Source: Sabellastarte sp. h YS-2021 (Eukaryota; Annelida; Polychaeta; Sabellida; Sabellidae). From it: 64,000 nt of DNA. Made by a program: the position numbers and the translations under genes. The notes under the pieces are model-generated. The model ran no database searches. It saw only the letters and a list, made by a program, of their open reading frames with translations, and had not been told where the DNA came from. Below, piece after piece: positions 45,760 through 55,911 of the stretch (position 1 is its first letter; each line of letters opens with the position of its first letter). Where the stretch lies: contig OZ024934.1 of NCBI GenBank assembly GCA_964017235.1, forward strand, positions 81,434,706 through 81,498,705. Reading direction: 5' to 3'.

Positions 45760-46120
45760 TTTGTAATGTATAGTAATATTAAACATGTTCTACATGTTCC
45801 TCAATACCAACCATCTATTTACAAATCCACAAAGCAGTTTGGTCTAAGCTTTGCATATGATGCTCCCAAAATATGGAATGAACTCCCAGATGATGTACGA
45901 TCTGCCACTTCTATTGCTTCCTTCAGAAAAAAACTTAAGGCATACCTATTCTGCCAAGCTTATCCTCCTTAGTATTTTCCACCTCATATGGCGTTCTCCG
46001 TGATGTCGACTATTGCTATGGATAAGGACAATGATTTCTTGTGACTATGCTTATGATGTTGCGCCTTAGAGTCTGTCATTTTGGCAGAGATTAAGCGCTA
46101 TAAAAGTTGAATTGAAAAAT
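45760..46120 (+). pseudogene. CR1/L2-like LINE 3' end (C-terminus plus 3' UTR stem-loop)
   Basis: The frame ending at 45972 reads STKQFGLSFAYDAPKIWNEL, then PDDVRSATSIASFRKKLKAY, then LFCQAYPP and stop. This is the characteristic C-terminal segment of CR1/L2/Jockey-group LINE ORF2 proteins. The 3' UTR has GCGCCTTAGAGTCTG pairing with CAGAGATTAAGCGC (46059-46097), followed by ATAAAAGTTGAATTGAA. The sequence is 5'-truncated; this short end is the cleanest copy in the window. Confidence 0.8.
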
Positions 46121-46264
46121 TGGAACATGAAAAAAGCCATAATAAATTGAAAGAAATACAAAAATATAATTTACAAGAATTCTGCATCAGATCACATGAC
46201 TATCAGTGTTCTATATTCCCCAAAATTAGGTCAAGTGTTTGTATTGAGCAAATAACTAGCACCT

Positions 46265-46412
46265 CAGGTCCTCAGTGGACTAGTGGGTTAGCAGGTTTGG
46301 CATCTCATCTAAGGGTGTCACCTCTTTGTGGATTCAGCTCTCACAAGTGGCAATGCTGAAGACCTGTCCCAATATGACCCTTCTGTTGAACAGGATGTAA
46401 AAACCTTTGAAT
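46265..46412 (+). repeat. tRNA-derived SINE, family S1
   Basis: TCCTCAGTGGACTAGTGGGT, GGCATCTCATCTAAGGGTGT, CTCTCACAAGTGGCAATGCT and CTGTTGAACAGGATGTAAA align with S1 copies. The copy is diverged. Confidence 0.8.
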
Positions 46413-47985
46413 TTCAGATGACTACATACTGTAATTCCTGTGATAAATGCACCTCTGTAAATATGTGTATTGTTCCCCTCATTTATATATAGCAATTTTC
46501 AGTTACGTTGTATTAGAGAATCACTAATTTTGCAGCTTTTCAGCCTGGATCTTGTTTGGCATACAATTGTTGTAAATTCATAATGAAATATATATAAATA
46601 TTGTCACTTTTGTTTTACGGGAGCAGTAAACAAATCAGAATATGCAGTAAAATATCTTACTTATTCTGCTGATCAAAATGTATTTTATCACTCGCTTTAG
46701 ACTTTGTATAACAACACTCCCCTTCCGTGGTGAGTGTTTAAGTAATTTGCCAGTCCATCCCAAGCAAATAACTTGCCTCAGACAGGTTGGCTAGTGGGGA
46801 ATCTGTGACACTGTCAGTTGTGGGGAGTAACATTATGTAGTAAAATACATAAAGCTTGCTACGGTATGTAAATTTAGCAACCATGGCTAATATGTAGCAA
46901 CAAAACACACACAGAATAAAAACACAATTTTCTGTAGTAGAGTTCCATCATTAACTAGAGTCAAATTGTAATGTATTTGAGAAGAATCTCCGATGCTTTA
47001 AAGCAAAGGGGTTCTAACAGGTAGACTTCAAGATGAAGTGGGGAAATTTTTAACTTGAACAAAAAATAACAAAAAAGGCCAACTACTTTGCTGCATTTAG
47101 ATTTCTATTCAGACTCTATTTTTCATTCTAAAGATGAATCTGGATAGTTAGAAAATTTTCAATAATTCCCATGACATCAATGTATTTTGATTTTTCCATG
47201 AAATGCTATTAAACTTCATTGTTGATTTCTATCAACAAATTTTAGTTCCAGGATATTTTTAATATTATCAAAGGCCTGTCCTACTATCACAGATTCTTTA
47301 TGAACCTCCTTAATCTACTGTTTAATCTGCTGTTTGATTTTTTTCATCTCTTAGTCATTTTGCAGGAGTTTCTTTGAGCAATAACAAGAAGGTCAAATTA
47401 CGTCCTAGATTGACTGATTATCACAAACAATATCTGTGATTTTCTTGTTTTTTAAAAAAAAAACCTCAAAAACTAACAAAATTGTCAATTTCTCTGACTG
47501 CTGAGATGCTACAACTTGCAAATCACTGATGTCCGAATTGATTAACATCAAAGCTTTTGGATATGTTTAACTTAATCAAAATGGGTGACACTAAATTAGA
47601 CTGTGAAATTGTAAATTATTGTGCCCTTTGTTAAACCTTATTCCATGCATTAGATTTCTAGAGTTCTGTTTACATCTTGCCCTGGATGTCACAAAAATGA
47701 CTCATACAGATAACCAATACAGAGTATCTGTTACAATGCCATTTTCAAGTGCAATTCTACTTGCTAAAGAATAAGTTAAGTTGAAACCTTGGCAAAATTA
47801 CAACATTACTCCTTTCATCTGGGAATGTTGAGAATGTGAAATGTTTTTGGTATGAGAGAAAATTTGTCAAATATAACATGTATTTCAGTATAAAATAATA
47901 TGAGAAAGTGGAAATTTAGTTATAAAATCAATCGTGGAATATGAGAAGATAAAAGGGTAGGATGATATAATAAAATCAAAGTTTT
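46413..47985. other. No gene seen
   Basis: AT-rich spacer with no recognised features. Confidence 0.3.
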
Positions 47986-48105
47986 TTTTTTTTTTTACAT
48001 CGTATTCAACAGCCATGGTCATAATGGGTCAGGTGAGTAGCATTTTTCACTTGTGGGAGTCGAACCTTGATGATGTCAAACTTGCCAATCATATTTGGCC
48101 ATTAT
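47986..48105 (-). repeat. S1 SINE remnant, minus strand
   Basis: In reverse complement: TTGGCAAGTTTGACATCATC, GTTCGACTCCCACAAGTG, GACCCATTATGACCATGGCT and GTTGAATACGATGTAAA, followed by an A-run. These match the S1 body; the head is degraded. Confidence 0.65.
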
Positions 48106-48336
48106 CAGTACGACATTCCATTATTTAACACTGAGTGAGTGATCTAACAGAAATTTCATCTCCTCTACACTGATATCATTGTAATTTCTCTGACTGCAAA
48201 TTGTATAAAATCTTTTATGTTATGCATTTTTTTGTTTTACCTTAAGTTTACATTGTTAACACAAAACCACTCAGAATTCTTATAAGGTCTAATACAATAT
48301 TTATTCATTACATACCATTTATTTAAATTTCTGCAA

Positions 48337-48482
48337 TGTCCTCGTGGCCTAGTAGTTCGTGAGTTTGGCATCTAATCACAGGCTGTCACCTCTGTGGGTT
48401 CGAGTCCCACAAGTGACAATGCTGAAGACCTGTCCCAGTATGACCCTGGCTGTTGAACAGGACGTAAAACCCCAACTTTGAC
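48337..48482 (+). repeat. tRNA-derived SINE, family S1, with 14-bp TSD
   Basis: Well-preserved S1: TCCTCGTGGCCTAGTAGTT, GTGGGTTCGAGTCCCACAAG (intact B box) and GACGTAAAACCCCAACTTTG. Flanked by TTAAATTTCTGCAA (48323-48336) and TTAAACTTCTGCAA (48483-48496), a target duplication with one change. Confidence 0.9.
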
Positions 48483-48497
48483 TTAAACTTCTGCAAA

Positions 48498-48866
48498 CCA
48501 AAGAGTCACTTAATCCTGAATCATTAAAGCACCACATAATTGCCAAAAAATATTTTCACTATAAATTACCTCCTTCTACAACTTGCTAATTCTTTCAATT
48601 AGCTGGTTTTCACTATAGAGCACAGTCAATCATGAAACCTCACTGTTATTATGCAAAACTTAAAATGTTAAAAATTTTGGCTGTGGTGAGCTTAGGGAGC
48701 TTTTACACAAGAACCAGTCTCAGTGAAAACACTAGTTAATTGTTCTTGAAAGCACAGATTATATGACCTATGATCTGAACAAAGGATGTGATTCTATTGG
48801 GTTTAACATAAACTAAGCTAAAGAGTGTAACATATTAAGCAAACACCTGAAGTAAATGAAATTTTC
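48498..48866. other. No gene seen
   Basis: AT-rich spacer. Confidence 0.3.
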
Positions 48867-48887
48867 TTTTTTTTTTTTTCTTTTTTT

Positions 48888-48918
<31 letters not shown>

Positions 48919-48921
48919 GGG
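48867..48921 (+). repeat. T-run followed by a long G-run
   Basis: Two T-runs separated by C are followed by about 23 consecutive G (48898-48920). Simple sequence; potentially a G-quadruplex former or an assembly/sequencing artefact. Confidence 0.8.
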
Positions 48922-49825
48922 CTTTTGAGTTACCAAAATTTTACTTACAATCAGTCATTCAAAGTAGGGTCATGCATTTAAGTCAGCATGTTTTAGGGAG
49001 TGGTGATAACCCTTATCTTCATATTCATTGTAATTAAAGGAACTAGTTTAAGGTGGACTTAACTAAAGGTCAAATAATAGATTTGTAAATGTCCAAAGTG
49101 ACACATTGTTCAGCATATGTCAGAGAGGTCAGCTAAAACAGATGGATATTAATATAAGTCAGGTGTGTGAACCTGCTGAACTTCAAAAAGAAAAACAACA
49201 AAGGTAAAACACATGAGAAGGTAAATAAATGGACATTATATTTTTAACTCTCCAAATCTCCCCTTTGATGAGAAAACATAAAGGAAGCTCACTTATAACA
49301 TTTGTTGTTACAAAAAGTCTCCAAATGAAATCCGAGGGAATGTAGAAATAGAGTAATATATTAATGTCCAGTATATTATATGGTCTGGTCTTCTTTGAAA
49401 CAAGTGTACTGCTCAGCCAGTGAATTTTCACCGAGTAAAGTTCATCATTTGGGTTTTATAATAGTATTAAAAATATTTTCACCAATATGTTGATTTATAG
49501 TTTTGTACATTTCTGTTCTAAGTACTTATTTCATTATTTATATATCAATGTTGTTTGTTCTCAATAGTTTTAATGTCACTAAGTCACAAACATTACTGCG
49601 TGACAAAATTCACTGGCTTACACGCAGTAGTTCCCATTTGTATCTATGTGTGTTGAGAGGTCAGAGGTCAATGTAAGGGTTTTGTGTCTCTCAACAGCAG
49701 AGCTTATATCACGATAGGCCAGTTAGTGTACTCCACGTGTGATTGCTGTGATCTTGATTCAAATCCATGATGGCAGAGTCAAGTGAAGGATACAATATTT
49801 ATTGGTTATATTATTAGACATAAAG
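48922..49825. other. No gene seen
   Basis: Spacer. The minus-strand open frame at 49183-49431 has no recognisable domain. Confidence 0.3.
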
Positions 49826-49828
49826 AGA

Positions 49829-49985
49829 TCCTCAGTGGTGTAGTTGTCAATTAGTTTGGCATCTAATCACAGGCTGTGTGACCTAGCTCTGTATGGGTTC
49901 CACTCCAAACAAGTGGCAATGGTGTGGGCATGTTTAACTGTGATCCCAGCCATTGAACGGCATCAAGTGTTTGCTCCGAAGTTTT
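49829..49985 (+). repeat. S1 SINE, strongly diverged
   Basis: ATCCTCAGTGGTGTAGTTGTC, TTTGGCATCTAATCACAGGC, ACAAGTGGCAATGGTG and CCATTGAACGGCAT follow the S1 order; the tail is lost. Both open frames spanning it are repeat shadows. Confidence 0.7.
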
Positions 49986-50091
49986 TAAGGGGTTGTAAAT
50001 TACAGATTTATCTTGAATTTTTACCTTTTTTTTTTCTTTGGCCAACAGGATGAAAACAGGCCAAAAATATGAAATTCTCAACGTTTTTAAG

Positions 50092-50385
50092 TGAGAGCCT
50101 CGAGAGAGCTTGCCCTTCTAGGAATTCCTTTTTTTTTGTCTCCGTACTTTCATGAATTGTTGCACAGTGTGATGAGTATTTGTCTGTTCACTGAAGTTAA
50201 GCATCAATGAGCTACGTCAGTACTTGGATGGGTGACCGTCTGAGTTCTAGACCAGCTGTGGGATGTGTCTGAGTTGGAATTTCTTTGTGTCACCAGACTT
50301 TCCTAGATTCTAGTCTAGATCTTGTGTCTCTGATGGCTTTTGCGCTCGCGCTAGGGGACCGATGCACCTTTTGGCCTTGTTTTTT
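50092..50385 (+). repeat. 5S rRNA-derived SINE, long form
   Basis: Head AGAGCCTCGAGAGAGCTTGC and CTTCTAGGAATTCC, T-run, GTCTCCG (50138), 5S-like core (GAAGTTAAGC, GTACTTGGATGGGTGACCG). Then come the long-form segment TGTGGGATGTGTCTGAGTTG, a second GTCACCAGACTTTC, and the common tail ending GGCCTTGTTTTTT. Confidence 0.85.
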
Positions 50386-51885
50386 AAATTTGCTACTGGT
50401 GAATGTCTGCTGGTGTTCACCAATGTGTATTAAGATCAGACCAACATCAGATCCAGTTTGAGAGAAAAGTTTTAAGTGACCCAGTGGATGAAATAGCTGT
50501 TCACAAACATGGACCACATGTGCTGAAAAGATGAAATGATTGATTTTTTGTTGTTGTTATTTCTCATAATTTTGAATAGACTTCTTCGTTACTCAGGAAG
50601 TCTAAATTGTTTATTCAGTCATGAAGTACCCACTGTAATGACTGATAAAAACATTCTAATTCTTCCGTAAGAAATCTAGCATCAACTATACTTCATCCAT
50701 CTCAATCCAAAAATTAAAGTTAATCCAAAACTTGATTGAAAAATCAGATCCAATGTTGCATAAATACTGACCTGTGCTGTTCTAAAAATTTGATCAAACG
50801 TTGATCATTTTGCTCAAATTTATTCTTATCTCACTTATCTATGTTAGTGAATACCTGACCCCAGGAAATTGAGACAAAAATATCAAATTGTACAAAATAT
50901 TTACATCACATAACATTAATAATCTCAAACATTTGCAAACAAAACAAATTTAATAAAAATGTATTTATAGAATTTCTGACAACAATCGATGGGGTTTCCA
51001 ATGTGGTGAATTTCACACACTGTGGCTAATTTTATATCCCTTACTGTAACAGAATATAAGGAAGAGTCTTTCTGGCAATGATTGATTGTGGAGTTCCAAG
51101 ACAGACTCACATTTTTGTTTCAATTTACGTCAACGAGGTCTAAGGATAATTGTATTGTTGTTATTTTTTTGTGTAAGGATAGAACATTGTGTTGGATACC
51201 ACTTTGAGTATCACAAAATGAGATATTTCCCACTCCTCCCAAGCAAATAATGCTCCTGGTGGAATATTTGTGGTGTGAAATATCAATTAGTAATCACAGG
51301 ACTTGACATTTTGAGCCTTGATTCTTCAATATCTTTTTCAGTACTCTTCAACAACACAATGTTTTATAATCTACAGTTTTTACATTTTATTTATTTTCCC
51401 TTTCTTCAAGCATTAACATTGATCAGAATACATTTACCTAATCTGTACAATAAATTAACAACAGTTACTGTGTAAATGCGTTACATTTCATTGAACATAT
51501 GTATAAACAGAAAAAACCCAACTAAATAACTAATAAAGATAGTCGTTTTGTTCTAGGTTTATTTTTAAGATTCTTTTAAAAACAGATGAAAAGTTATATG
51601 TTTGATTTGTGAACTTTACAGTCAAAAGAGGGGATCTGATGAAGCAGCTTAAGTTCTGGACAAATGCATGTGGTGTTTCTGGATAAGGTGTATGAGTGGA
51701 TTTTTTTTTGGTTTTAATAAGGTATACTGTTGGACTTGCAATATCTTATGCCAGATTTGTGTTGTAGTGTCATGAAAATTGGAATTGTATTGCCATATAT
51801 AATTGTTTTTCTGTGACTTCACTTTTATTGAAACAAATTTTAAGTGTTTTGTAAAAGAACTGATATTTGTGTAAAGTAAATAAAA
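50386..51885. other. No gene seen
   Basis: A segment at 51000-51058 (GGTGAATTTCACACACTGTGGC, ending CTTACTGTAA) resembles a degenerate M1-type end, as at 1425-1472. Confidence 0.3.
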
Positions 51886-51888
51886 CAA

Positions 51889-52162
51889 GAGCACTTGGAG
51901 AGCGCATCCCTCTGCCAAGGCACATACTAATAAGTAAATGGGAAAATCCAGATTATTATATTTGTATTCAGATGATGATCCAGATCTGTTACAAAATTTC
52001 GTGACATTTAAGATGGCCCAAGATCCGTCTTCTTATTTTTTTTTCAGGAAGTTTCAACCAGTAGTATTTGTGTAACTCTGTTAACAAACAAACACACCAT
52101 TAAGCATATAAATGGACAAACAGACAAACAGTCATGAAAATAATCCTTCCTTGTGGAAGGTA
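51889..52162 (+). mobile_element. R1 element, short copy
   Basis: ACAAGAGCACTTGGAGAGCG and CTCTGCCAAGG open the copy. GATGATCCAGATC, TTCAGGAAGTTT and AACAAACAAACACACC lie inside, and CCTTGTGGAAGGTAATT closes it. Only about one internal unit. Confidence 0.6.
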
Positions 52163-52224
52163 ATTAAGAATAAACTGTAAATTTCAATCATATATAATTA
52201 GATTCAAATGTTTGCCCAATATAT

Positions 52225-52378
52225 TTCAAACTAGCGTACACTCTATCCGGCGTCTCCGTGGTACTGAACCTGGCAACGGCTATGGACAGATGATTTTTTT
52301 AAAATTTGATTTTGGTGTTGCGCCTTAGAGTCTGCCTAGCATAGATTAAGCGCTATAAAAGTACAGAATAGAATAGAA
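52225..52378 (+). repeat. CR1/L2-like LINE 3' tail
   Basis: GTTGCGCCTTAGAGTCTGCC, TAGATTAAGCGCTATAAAAG and an AGAATAGAATAGAA tail (52316-52378) match the 3' UTR at 46055-46115. No coding segment remains. Confidence 0.75.
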
Positions 52379-52944
52379 CTAGCAAAGAGTGCAAATAACA
52401 AAAAGTAAACAGAGGCTGACAATATAAATCAAAGCTGTGACACACTGTGCCTTTGCTGTTTTTCTGTCAGGAATCCAATCTTCTGTATCTGGTTTCTGAT
52501 TAAACTGTTCAACCTCCGATGTATCTACCCTCCATGTTATTGTGATGCATAGAATCTGTTTTCCTTTAAGCTTTAGTGATAGAAGAGATGCCCTATTTAT
52601 GTAGATCACTAAAAAAATTGTTTTTTTTCTTTAAAACTGTTGATGAATATTTGTTTACACTTTGAATAGAATATATATATATATTATTTAAAAAATTAAA
52701 GGTGACATAATTATCTGATTTGATAATTTTTTCCTCTGTTCAGAAAGGTATAGATGGAGGTCTGAATGTGTGAAAAATAACATGAACACAGTATCCATTG
52801 CATTTATTGGGTATTCATTGGAGTAAAATAGGAGAAGTTTGTCACAGTTGGTGGAATATGGCTTATAAAATAGAACAGCTAGAAGCGAAATGAACAGAAA
52901 TACTGGACACAGTTTTATGTAAAAGTGACCCAAATATCCAATAA

Positions 52945-53245
52945 TTACCCCTGCAAAGAAGGTTTTGAACTCATCATCATTTATTTGTCTATTTGTCTGT
53001 TTCTTTGTTAGTAGGATTATGCAAATACTACCTGTCGGATACTCATGAAAAAAAATGAAAAGATGGGTCTTGGTTAAACTTAGATCCCATTAAATTTTGA
53101 AAGTGTCATCCAGCTTACTGTCTGGAGGCAAAAAAAAATCAAAGACGGATTTTCCCATTTGCTTATTTAAGTTATTGAGCTGTTTTTAAAAATATCATAC
53201 GTGCCTTGGCACAGGTATTGTGCTCTCTGAGTGCCTTCATTCAAA
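52945..53245 (-). mobile_element. R1 element, short copy, inverted
   Basis: Inverse of the copy at 51889-52162: GTGCCTTGGCACAGG and GTGCTCTCTGAGTGCC lie at the right side, with ATTTGTCTATTTGTCTGTTT at the left. The two copies face each other about 0.8 kb apart. Confidence 0.6.
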
Positions 53246-54444
53246 ATAAAAGTCCCTGTTGTTTTGAGTTGTTACTTTCATATTTCTCACTGCCCGTCTC
53301 GCACAAACATTTGCCAGCTGGGATTATCTGGTGACGACCTTATTATATCTTATGACTTATGGTTTATGCATTACAATTTGGATGGTGTGCCTTAGAATCT
53401 GTTAGATCGGAGATAAGGCACATGGACAACTGATACCTGATTATAAGTCTGAAAGACACTGTGTTGATGAGTAAATCAAGCCTGGGTTTGTAATGAAGCA
53501 ATGTCTCATTCCTGTTGTTGCAACAAACTTGTTGATCAATCAAAAGGCAATAAAATGATTTTGAAGCAAAGTTTGAACGTAAAGTGTGATTCATAAGGGA
53601 GCTGATGAGGCAATCTTTAGACTAGATTGGTCAACTTTGAACACTCAGCCTTTTCTGCCTTTACTACAGAATTATTGTTTATATCCAAGAAGCATGATAC
53701 ATGAATAGGACAGTTGCTACTGGGGGCATCTGTTGAATTATTAAACTAGACGTCATGTTCTGAAATTCTGCAACAGGTCTGATAAATCATCCAAAATTGT
53801 CTCAATAATTTCAAATTTAAAAATAAAATCATTTCCTTTTATGATATATTTCTAAGTTTCTCAAAGTCTAGGGGATTTAACGGGGAGAATAGATGGTGAT
53901 GTAATAAAGAAGGACATTCCTCTTCATTTCAGCTGCTTTCCTTCAACCAATCTATTTTATGGCAGTTTTTTAGGACTTTGATTGACTTTTACAAAGAAGT
54001 TTTCTTAATTTTTTCACTGATTAATGACAGGAGGCTATAGTTGAGTTTTTGGTGTTTCTTCTTTCAGCTTCCAAGAGCAAAATAAAAGCAATTAAATGGG
54101 AGATAGTTCAAGATATACTTTTTTCTCGAGAGGCTGCATTTTATTGCCCATTTTGTAACACTTCAGTAGAACTAAACTTTTAAGTGGTGTTTTTCTTTAC
54201 TTTGTCTCATACATTTTTCATTGAAAATTAATTGATACCATTTAAATAATACATTCCCTGTGTTGTTTTTTTCTATATTTAATTAAATTTCACATTTTTA
54301 CTCTTGACTAAGCTCATGACATGTGGGACTCAGTGAGGACTTTTCTTATTATGACCGTTACTAGCTGATAAAATTCTGTAAATAAATCCTAATTTTTGCC
54401 TCCAAATACTCTACCTGATACAGTTGAACTTCATCTTGAAATTC
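53246..54444. other. No gene; LINE tail fragment at 53385-53425
   Basis: GTGTGCCTTAGAATCTG and GGAGATAAGGCACATGG match the CR1/L2-like 3' stem-loop, without the A-rich tail. The rest is AT-rich spacer. Confidence 0.35.
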
Positions 54445-54630
54445 TAATTCTAACATGACACGGATGTGTCCTCGATTCTGATTGGCTAAACGATGAAATA
54501 CTTCACCGGTAAAATACAGCATAACCAGGTCACTCCCTATTATCGCCCATTATGGCTGTCGTAACAATTATCGTTTTACAGTAAAACTTCCAATAATTAT
54601 TCATTTTAAAATAATTGTCATGTTAGAATA
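54445..54630. mobile_element. Small TIR element
   Basis: ATTCTAACATGACA (from about 54447) is inverted as TGTCATGTTAGAAT ending near 54629. Interior non-coding. It abuts the foldback at 54629-54778, with which it may form one unit. Confidence 0.55.
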
Positions 54631-54778
54631 GGAATAACCCCCTCCCAAACCATGGTATACGCAGAATTTTACCGTGGTTTGAGGCAATAAACCCCTCAGG
54701 CTTCGCCTTTGGGGTTTATAACTTCAAACCATGGTAAAATTCTGCGTATACCGTGGTTTGGGAGGGGGTTATTCCTAT
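54629..54778. repeat. Long imperfect palindrome (foldback)
   Basis: The left arm ATAGGAATAACCCCCTCCCA... pairs with the right arm ...TGGGAGGGGGTTATTCCTAT over about 60 bp with few mismatches. The arms include CCATGGTATACGCAGAATTT and its inverse. The loop lies around 54695-54712 and contains CAGGCTTCGCCTTTGG. Confidence 0.9.
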
Positions 54779-54838
54779 ATCAACTTTTATTCTAATCAAC
54801 TTAATACTAAGTCAGAACAGCCAGAATGATATCCAGGC

Positions 54839-55255
54839 TCAAAGATCATGGCAAAGAAACAACTTTGAAGGTAAACACAACACAGATGCAGGATCAATGA
54901 AGAGGCTATAGTGGATATGCTTTGAGTACTTTGAGAAAGTGATAGGATTTAAAGGAGTGACAATTAGCGGAGGAAGTATGAGCTGCATCAGGCAACCCAT
55001 TCCACACACTAGGTGCATTAAAAGCAAAACTTTAACCAAATTGCTTTACTGAGTTATGAATGAAGGAATGAAACTGAGGAATAACAAGAAGTTTATCTTC
55101 ACCTTGACACCTTGTAGTAATGTACAGACTGGTATAAGGAGAAAGATATGCATCAAAGTATTTAGGGTAACCAGTTTTAAGAAACTTGTAAACCAGTGAG
55201 GCAGTTTTGAAAAGTAAGCGATATTCAACAGACAGCCAATGCAACTTCTTACGAA
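54839..55255 (-). pseudogene. CR1/L2-like LINE C-terminal fragment, frameshifted
   Basis: The minus strand reads LHWLSVEYRLLFKTASLVYK, then FLKTGYPKYFDAYLSPYTSL, and FHSFIHNSVKQFG, then continues in a shifted frame. These are the HWLPVxxRIxFK-type and KxFG blocks found before the C-terminus of CR1/L2-group ORF2. A frameshift sits near 55030. It complements the C-terminal piece at 45760-45972. Confidence 0.75.
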
Positions 55256-55911
55256 TATATTGAAATTCTTATATTATTCAGTTAATATACATTTTAAATT
55301 CTGCTAATTATCAAAGCCTTATGAGGCAGAAAAATAAATATATATGTATAAAATAATATTTTTTTTTCTGAAAGAGTATTGTATGAGGGCAGTCACTAAT
55401 TTAGTTATATTAGTATATAGAAACTGGGGTAATTTTAGTATTTTTGGAAATATTGTATCATACTTGGATCCATATGACTATTAGGGTGAGTGACTATTAA
55501 AAGAATTCTCATAACTTGAATACTCAAACAAGGAGACCATTAAGGCTTTTGTGTTTCTTCACACATTTTAAATTTAGAAGTAATTTTTGTCAATTGCTCA
55601 CACTTAAAACACATGTATTTCAAATATGCCAAAGACTTGGAAAAGCAGCTACTCCCAAATCTGTCTTCTGTGTTTAACTTTTTGCACTGATTGATTTGTA
55701 TCATATCCAATGGATATATTTAGGCTTAATAGCCAGTTTCAATCCATACTTAATATACTGCAGTTAAAAGAGAAAACAAAACTGAGTTTTACTTCAATAT
55801 TTTCTATGACTAAAAATGTGAAAAATTTCATTTGAACAATGAGATGGATTCATTTTTATCACCAGATTTAATTACTTGGGCTGATGATGGCACTTATTTC
55901 TTGTCCTTTTT
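55256..55911. other. No gene seen
   Basis: AT-rich spacer. Confidence 0.3.
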
